From Micromussa lordhowensis (lineage: Eukaryota > Cnidaria > Anthozoa > Scleractinia > Lobophylliidae), in assembly GCA_964020085.1 (NCBI GenBank), contig OZ026599.1:27837229-27901228 (forward strand): a DNA stretch of 64,000 nt. The letters run 5' to 3'. The position numbers were made by a program, and so were the translations under genes. Positions 51,301-61,200 of the stretch are shown piece by piece (position 1 is the first letter of the stretch; every line of letters starts with the position of its first letter). The notes under the pieces are model-generated. The model saw nothing but the letters and a program-made list of their open reading frames with translations, searched no databases and was not told where the DNA came from.

Positions 51301-54300
51301 CAACAGCAACTGGAAACTAGTTGAAAGTTTACTTTACAAAAATTGACAATAGGAATTGAAAACTATTCGGTTATTTGCACAAAACGTTGTTACCATTGAC
51401 ATCTGTTTGCCCGACTGCACATGAGCTGTTGACGTTCTCAGGTGTGCAGTAAATTTGCTAAAGTGAGCAGAGGGAATGCAAATACAGCAAGAACTCAGAG
51501 ATTTAGCAGCAGCTGCGGGCTTTTATCACCACTGCAGGTACAATGCAATCCTATACACCGTACACGAGTACAATGAATTACATGATATGTGCCGCTCAGT
51601 TTGTGAGAGACAAAAATATGTGCAAGTCAGGTGTAAAATTGCAAGCAGTGAGGTGCATCAAAGCTGCTCAAAGGACACACACAAAGTTTTGAACATTGAA
51701 CAAAACCTACCTATATACTTGACATAAGCACGTAGAATAAGATAGTACAAATGTAAGTTCATCTAAACAGTAACCTTAGCCTAAATGTTGAAACCTTGAG
51801 GGCAATTAACGTCATTTCCTCATTCAGTCAATATATTGCTGTTAACGTCGTCTCAAATGGAAACCAATGTTTAGAGTTAAAAGAATCACTGCAATGGATA
51901 TCATTAACATGACGATAATTTTGAATATTTTTAGACTGCGATGGAAGGGATAAGGTAATGCAAATAGTTCCCATCGATATCTGTCGTGTCAACATTTTAA
52001 TTCCATTTTGAGGAGACAAATTTGGCTCCAGCTAATTAATATCTAGCAATGTTTATTGATATAATTAAGGTACAATCAGTGTGACAGCTCACCTTTCTCG
52101 TCTTCTGCAACGTTAACGCCAACTGTTGCTTCCATTGACACTGGAACAGCTCGCAACGGAAACTCAGATCTCTCTTGCCTTTTTTTCAACTCAGCTCCAC
52201 CGTCAAGGATCTTCTTCTTGTCCTGCTTCTTTTTATCTTGCTGTTCTTCCAAGACGCGACGAGCATCCCAAGGGCAATCAGGGGGGTGGCCTAGCGGCAA
52301 ACACACAGTAGGCGAGGGGAGGGTGAAGTCAATTTTTGGTGGTGGTACCTTCATTAGCAAAGACAAAACATCATACACGGTGAGGCATGTCGTATAAAAT
52401 TTACTTCTTACCCAATGCTCTCTTTGTCCCAGCAATGATACAATTACGTTCAGTTATTAAACTACTTTGCCCAATAACACAAGATAGGCTTTTGGACCTC
52501 TGACTATGAGGCCACTGCAGCTTTCAAGAACAAATAAAAACACGACAACCACGTAATTATACTAATATTCAGCTGCAAAGAAAAATAAATACCTTTAAAA
52601 TCACTCTTGCTCCTTCTTGAAGTCTTGGCCAAGCATGATACCTGGATTGCCAAAGAACCTCAAATCTACAATTTAATATACTGCAATCAACACAAAGCCA
52701 GGATATCATTTCGACTTTCTCTAGAATTGATAACCAGACGCTGTTTCCGTTTGGGAAATAAGCCCAGACTATTACCTCACCAAAACACTTCCTTCTTTAT
52801 GGGGATGCTCAAAGACTAAGCTTGCAGATGCAGAGGAATTTTAACCTACGCTTTTCCACGACCTAATTGACATTTATTGCGACTTGATGCCAATGACTAT
52901 TTGAAAGGCTACAACCGATTATTACAACATTGGAAGGCTGTACAGTTTAAGAAGCCATGCCGACACTAGAATGCATTCCAGAGTACATCTTGTCTCAACA
53001 GCTCCCTCTCAAAGTCAATCTAATATTATCAGTCTCTGAGAGTCTGGCTAATACAACAAGAGTAATATTACCTTTGGAGGGACTTGACTCTTTCATTGGC
53101 ATCACAGCAGATGAGTTCTTTGTGTAACATTTGCTCTACTGTGTCTCTCAGACGAATACCAGTGAGAAGAAAGACTGCAGCTAAACAACAAAACACAACA
53201 TGTATAGGAAGTAACATGTCATCTACCCAAACCCAATAGATTGAGTTTAGGTCTGGTTTGTTCATGGCAGAATAATGTAATAAAAAGAAAAATAGTTTGT
53301 AATAAAAACAAAATAGTTTGCTATGCCCTGAAAAGGCAATGCTCTTTCAACATCATCATCGTGGGATTTAATAGTGCTGCAAACTGCGAGTCTCTCATAA
53401 CAGCTGGAATGGCGTTGAATGGAAGTTCAGAAACCAGAAGTATTCCTGTCAGTCGTGGCGTATAACATCAGTGCACTTAGTAAAGAATTGCGAGAGATTG
53501 ATTTCTCTTCATCCTTGTGGAGGAAACAAAGCTGGCTATTTTCTCCAAGGCCCCTTTAGAGCTAAAGAAACTTTACATCAGTTCTCAAATGGCTTTGCCC
53601 TCTGTTGAGTGGTTTACCTGCAGATGACACCAGCTGTTGATCTTCGTCTAGCAGCAGTTCCCAAACCACAGGAAGGGTCTCCATCAGGTGACTAGTGTCA
53701 ATCACTGTCCCAGCCTTTGCAATTACTGAGAACGGACAGTGAGTTAAACTTGCAATCTGAAATCAGGTAAGAAAGCAAATGAATGTCAGAACAGTGAAAT
53801 GGTTCAGTAATAGTTTGATGGCCTGAGCATGGACTGGTACGTCCAAATCTTTTGTAGATCAAACATTGACATTCCCATAATCTGTAAGTTATCGTTTTCT
53901 TTCTAAGAAATGAAATACATGTACAGTGTATGGAGCTGTAAATGAAGGAAGTTGAATGAAGCATAAATGAGGTAAATGGGTCAATATAGAGCTAAAAGTG
54001 ATCAATTAACCTCATGTTTTTGTCAACAAAAGCATGTTATAATAACAGTGATTTCACTCACACTTGATGATATATACTGAATCATATCTTCATCTGCCTT
54101 GTCCTTCTTAGATGTTTGCTCCACAGTGCCCACATGTGGTGCACTGATCAGAGGACTGCCTCGCCCTCTGCCTGTCTGCTTGTCAGAAGTCTTATCTTGC
54201 TTGCTTGAGGAACTGTAAACTGTCTTCAGTGCTTTCACCATCCGAGTGCAGCTGCGGCTTTGACGTTGATGGCAGTTGACTGGACAGGCCCCTTGATGAT

Positions 54301-55192
54301 CACACAGGAATGCAGTTTGGCTGTTCAACTGGATAACTGCACTCAGCCAGGGTAAGTTAAGGCTTGGATCCTCATCATCTGACTCATCATCTTCATCAAG
54401 CATTAATGCATCCACACTGAGATGTTTGGCATCACACCTGGTAGATTTTGATCTAAATCGCACTGACTCCCCTTCCCCACCTATAGCACTGCGTTTGGCA
54501 ACCCGTTTTGCAGTTTTGGGTGAGTGCTGAGCACTGACTCTTGGAAAATACAGACTCTGACGATTTCTTGCTCGTTCAACACTATCCCGTCGTTCTTTCT
54601 TTCCATCATGATCTGTCTCAGATTTGCTGGGATCCCGGTCAGTTCCAGAGACAGTTATCATCGGTGGCTCCTGCAAGGTTCTACTGGGACTAGAAGGAAA
54701 ATCAGTTTGCAGAGAGGATTGACTCCACACGCTAGGTCTACGAATACGTTCTCCTCCACCGCCAATTATACCACTTAAACGGCGCTGCTGCACTTCAGGG
54801 GAAAACGCAGTAGATCGTCTGCGACTGCTCACACTTGGTCGTTTTCTGCCTGCAGCAAAACGATGTAAAGGCCTGGAGGCAGGCTTGCTGACAGAGTACA
54901 GACCATGGCTTTCACGTAAGAAAGCTGTTATCTCCAGCAGGAGTTGGCAGGCAATCATCAAAATTGGATAGGGACAAACCTTCACAGACTCATTCAAGGT
55001 TGCTGAGGGGAAACAAAATAACAGAGCACAAGTTATTAGCCTTTAAGCTGTACATAGGTTTTTAACTACTGTATATTTAAGAGGGCCCCAAGTTTGTTAG
55101 TTGTGTAACTATTAGGTGTTAACCCTCTATAAATAAAGTTTGGTTCATGGATTGACGGATCGATGGATTGATTGGTTGATCGATGGATTGAC

Positions 55193-55227
<35 letters not shown>

Positions 55228-58200
55228 AGATGTGTAAGAGAAATGGTGTCCTCAAGGACTGTGAATTCATCAGGCTTTAAATTGCAAAACGTGAACATGG
55301 ATCTCTGTAAGACTACTAAAACTTCTCTTTTATTGACTTGAAAACATTCTTTTTTTTAATTCACACATGAGATGTCCATCAAGAAGAAAGGTAAACATAC
55401 ATGTAGTAACAGTTTGCATTTTAAGATTCATTTAGAACGATTTATGATTGTTATGAAACATGAAGTGAATTAGTGTACAGTTCTGATATTTTTTACTCTC
55501 CAATGTACCAAGGTTCATTACACACTCTTGATTCCTCATACCATCTACATGTAGTTTGAGTTGGTTGGGAATGTGACAGAAATGTGTTGGTTAGAAATAC
55601 ATAGCACAATTAATCAACAACTTACTACATGACTGTACATGAAACATGTGCAATATTTGTTTCAAGAACTACATGTTGATAGACTTTTCCACAACAACTT
55701 GCAACACTCCCATGGATTTTATTACTATGTCAAATCAGAAATCACAGGACCAGTCACCGGATCATATGCTAAAAAAAACATAACTCAGGGCATTCATGAT
55801 TAGGGTTGTACTGTACCTTCATCAAGGAAATCTTCCTCCACATCCTCTTCATCTGCTGTGATCGGTTTTCCACCTTCTTCTTCAATAGATGGCAACATCT
55901 TTCTCCTCTTTTTTGCCAAGACCTGCTCCAGTTTCTTTCCCAATGCTATCCCCCAAGCACGAAACAAGACACCAGCTTCATGCATGGCCACAAGATTGCG
56001 GCGCTGAGCAAACATGAATGGTGAAGCAGTAGTTGGAGAGTGGCCACCTCGACGATGGGCCAGTGAAGGAAGACTGCCTCGCAACCACTGTGGCCACTCC
56101 CCTTGGTTGCATTTGTGAACAAGTATGCAGCACTCAAGCAGAAGACATGCTCTGGCTACAACTGGTGCATCCTGAAAAAAAATAACATGAATTTTTCAAT
56201 GCTTTACCATGGATACACTACATGCTGCACTGATAAGTGACTTTTACAAAGAACAGCTGGCGATGACACTTTTTCAGCCAGGTGCAATAAACTTACCTGG
56301 AAAGAACGTACCGGTATCACAAAATCATTTTTTGATTTGAACATTTTGAAGCCCAAATTGGAAGACAGCAAAACTGTTTGAAAGAATTAGGTTTTGGGCA
56401 TTCAATTGGTATGTACATGTACGTCAGGGCATTCCCCCAGTTTCACCCTGACTAGCAACCCACAACGAAGAAAGTCAATTTAAACTTACCAAGTCTAACA
56501 TAGATGCTAAGATCTTAGGATCTGGCACAGAACCAGGCTGACTTCCATGAAGGAGAAACCTAAACCTGACCATGCCAGCTCTGAGGGCATCTATCTCAAC
56601 TGGTTTAGTTTCAAATTCGTGCACAACAATGTCAATAGGTAGTGAAGGTTCATTAAAGGAGCTTAGCAATCCTTCCCCTTTCTTGGCCATCGGGAAGATG
56701 TCCTCTAGTTTCTTCCTACTTGAAGCCTTAGACTTGAGAAGCTTGCGTCTCATGGTTGATGACGGTTGCTCAGATGGAGCTTCAGAAGAATCTAACAAGT
56801 CTTCATCACTATCATAAGGTGTGCCCACAGCTTTTTGCTTTCTCCATGTACCAAGAGTGAATATCTGCAATATTCATCAACAGTTACAAGTCTTAATTTT
56901 AATTCTATCACATAATGAGCGCTACCCTGTCAGTCCTAACCTTGACAGACATTCTTCTGTAAGTTCTCCTAATAATTATTGACTAATATTGCAGTATCAA
57001 TCTAGCATACAAGTAGGTTGACACCTTGCAGGACTGGACATGTTTCATGGAGAATTTTAAAGGTAAGTGAGGACAACACCCTCAGGTTGACTACTATTAC
57101 TACACAATCTGCTTGGAAATAATTATTATTCACAATATAAGGTGATGTAACACGCTGATTGCCCCACGGTCAAATTTGACTTGATAGGTTGACACATCTT
57201 ATATTATAATATCATTGAAATACTCCACTGTCATATTGATGTGGGTGTAAAGGGTGTTTTCAAACGTTTACTTCAAGTTGAATTTATCAGTTTCATAACA
57301 GTCTTCAGAACTTACTGTAAATGGTAGAGAAATCCTTTGCATATTAACCCATGCAAGTTATTTGAATTAACAAAAAGAAGACTATGAAATTTATAAAACA
57401 ACATTTCTATGATTGTGTGACAACTCTTCGATTGCAGTTTGAAACACATTTTAAGCCAATTCCTTTCAGATAATGACACAATAACCAATTATTTTCAAAA
57501 TAGTTTTGTTTGCATGCTTCACACTTCATTGACTTACATGTGTCTATATTCAACCCAGGCAAATTTTAACTGGAGATGTTCATGTACGTGTAAACTGCAA
57601 AGATTACAGCTACTGACACTGCGTACTACACGTACAGTACATGTACCTTTCTCTTGCTTCTTGGAGACAATACTGTCTCCGCGGAGTTTGAATTGGCACC
57701 AGCCGGTAACTTTGGAGTTTGTGACAAGCTGCTGCTACTCTCGGAACTCTCCGCTGTAACCCTTGCAAACTTCTGTAAAAACATGCGCTTGGCTTTGTAA
57801 GTTGCAGTCCTCTCAACTTTTGCCCTTCCCGTGACTCTTTTCTGGACAACTGTCCATGCACCTCTAGGCAATGATTCTTGCTCGGGGGTTTTACTTGCAT
57901 CTGCTTGGTCTTTTGTTTCTTTGTAGGCTGAGTCCAGAAGTCCACTCAAGGCAACCTTCCAGAACACACTGCCATATGACTCTTTCACATACCTTAGAAG
58001 TTGACGCAGCTCACCATAAAAAGTCTAAAGTGAAAATAAACCCACTGCAAGTTAAAATGAAGTACACATGCATGTAATTAAAATGGCAAACTGTAAATGA
58101 AAATAACTACATGTACATGTACATGTACGCATATGTATCAGTTCAGATTTAACCTACTATACCCAGGGTATTAAAATGCAAAGGGCAAATGCTAGTACCA

Positions 58201-61200
58201 GCTGTGGTGTTATTGAATGGTAATGGACAATATGGCATGAAATAAATTGATTACATGCTCCTTTGAGCCATTTTCTGTGAGGTGAAAAAACAGCCTTGTT
58301 ACTGACACAAAATTTAAAGAAGTTCTACGGACAATAAAAATATACTTTAAAATACTTAACAGAAAACAGTAACACTCACCAAGTTTTTAAGATCAAAGAA
58401 ATTCATCTCTGCCACTCTACTGATTAATATCTTAAAAACACCACCAATAATGACACCATTTACACCTTCTGGCAAGGTAAACAGACTCTTCTTCCTGGGT
58501 CTTGTTCCAGACCTTGGTGCCATTTCCATCTCGTCATCTGACTGTTCTTGTTCTTCCTCACAAAAGCCAACCAGAGCATGTAGGAAATCAACCAAGTCTT
58601 CGTGAGGTTCTAATCTGGCAAACTGTTGAAGCCACAGTTTGAATGCAGCTTCATCACTGCGGAGAAGCTGGGAAAGAAGGTTATTAGCTAGATTTCGGAG
58701 TCGATCACCTGTGATCCCACAACAGCCTTCTCCACATCCTGCAACAACAATCACGACATGGAATCAAAATCAAACCTGTGAGCACAAGGTCTGGGAAACA
58801 TGCAGTAACCATCAAACTAGCCAACACATAAAAATAAGTTTAAGATTGTTTAAAATTTGAAACAATCAATTAAAAGTCTTGCTATTGACCTTTTCAGGTG
58901 TATGGGGAAAATGGAGAATCCAATGTCTAACAACTCACAGAAAATCCAAGGTCAAGGAAAATTCAAGGAATTTAAAACTAAAGATACTAAGTAAAAGAAC
59001 TTGAGGGAAAAAAGCAATAATTAAGATTGGCACTTTCCATACATTTGTCTGTAAAACCAAATTGCAATGTGAGGGAAAATTTAGGGACATTTGTATGAAA
59101 AATTAAAAGTGCAATTACTTGACTCACAGCAAATCTATGTTCTTCAAATTTGACCAAGAAACCTTCTGCTGGGTATCTTTTCTTTGTAACTCACAAAGTA
59201 CTCAGAAAATCAATCACTCTCAACTTAGTGGGCATTTAAACACATCATCAATTGATGAGCTTGGGAAAGGTACCTTAGGGATGGTGGAGCCGAGATACAT
59301 GTATAAGCCATAAGCAGAGCATGTAGGTATCCATGGCAACCCTGAGATCAGCAACCACCTGACACCATCACACTGACTGAATCAGTGGGGATACTTACCA
59401 CCCCATATACTTACCATCACCAAAGAAAGGGAGGGAGGTGATGGAGCAAACAGGCACAAATGACACACAAGGCAAACTGCACGTTTGCACAGAGCTGGCA
59501 AGCAAAGTACATAAGCCATGCAATAACCCCTATGAGACCCCACTAAATGACATTTAGCCACATTTCCTCATACATTCACTGCAATTTTTGCTGTGTTTAT
59601 CACCCAAGCAAGATGATGTAGAAACCATGAAAGGGTATTTAATTACATTTCTTGAGATAAACTACTTTACCTAAAGGGCATCCCAGGGCTTTGATGAGAC
59701 TGAACAAACAGCCCATTACTAGGCTGACGAAGCTTGGGGGCCTTCCATAAAAGCTGGCTCTCAGTCTACCAAGGACATTGTCACTGTGAGGGCTCCTGAA
59801 GCCCACTGCCTGTGTCTCAGCAACAGTCCTGTCATCGACCTCCATCGAACTCCCCCTTTTCTTTGATTTCTTGTTCTCATTAACTGTTACTAATTGTTGC
59901 AGAACAGTGATTGCAGCATCACAGACGAGGGATGAAGGGTTCTCCCGCATAATGTTGTTGAGGGCCTGCAGAATCACCAGAGAACTCAGTCTACCATCAG
60001 CAGTGATGTAGTCAGCTGCACCTGGAAAGACAAAATACCTGTCTGTTCTTGTGAATGAGTCTCGGTTGATGCTGCTTCGTGGAGTATCAAGAGATCCCTG
60101 GATAGTTAAGGGTTTTACATGTGCTGTGGCAAGCGGTGAAGGTTTTAACAATGGCTGGCTTTCACTTTCTACTGAGCTGCTACTTGCATGGCTTGAGCTT
60201 GCATGTTCTGAAAGACGTTTGTAAAGCGACACATCCTTCAACTGATCATTTGTTGTCGCACCTTCTGTTTGGAATACAACAGTTCGAGAATCTTGGACTT
60301 CACATTCATATGAAACCTTGCTTTCAAAAACTTCAGAGATGCTTAATTCTTGACTACTTACTAGATGCATCTGATCTGGGCCTGAGAAAGCTCGTTCATT
60401 ACAGTGTGGCACAGTTAAAGCGCTTTCATTAATGTTTAAAAAAGCACTGTCCAGTGACTCTACTTGGTGAACCTCCAGTGGGGTTTCAGAAGGAAACTTG
60501 ATTGCTGAAACTTCATTGCCAATACTTTCGTCTGTTTGAGCTTTAACATGCAATGGACCACCACTGTCTTGCCTACATGAATTTGCATCCTCTGTACCCA
60601 CTGAAGGTAAACAAAGAGTGTTCGATGGTTTAATGTAAACTTTGGGGTTTTGAAATGTTCCATTGTCAGCACTGTCTTGGGAATTATCATCAGCTGTGTT
60701 CTTGAGCTCATGTTGGGAAGCACTTCCAGTTGGTGACGCTACAGCTGTTAACACTCTTCCCCCTGCTGGACACCCTGGGGAAGATTGCACCCTTATTCTT
60801 AACTTTATTGAGCCTGTGCGCTCAAGACCTGGGGCAGTGAGCCGTTCTCCATCAAGGCCACTTGAGGTACACGTATTCCATTGGTCATTAGATGGTGATG
60901 ATGGGCTTCCATCTTCACCATCCATTGCTGTATTTTGAGGGACAGCAAGTTGCAAATTTTCAAAACCTTTAGAAACAAATGATTCCTGATTCTCGCTCAT
61001 ACCATCACCGACTTTGGTGTTGTCTTCCACTTGACATGCACATATTGAGAGTTTCTCATCATCACTGGAAACCCCAAATCCTAGATTTTGTGCATCACCA
61101 CCAGTGATTTTATCCACCTCTATCCCATCTGATTTCGTCACTTCTCTGTCTGGCGTGTCAACCTTTATTGAGCTCTCTTTAGACTTGGTGTCTGGATTGT

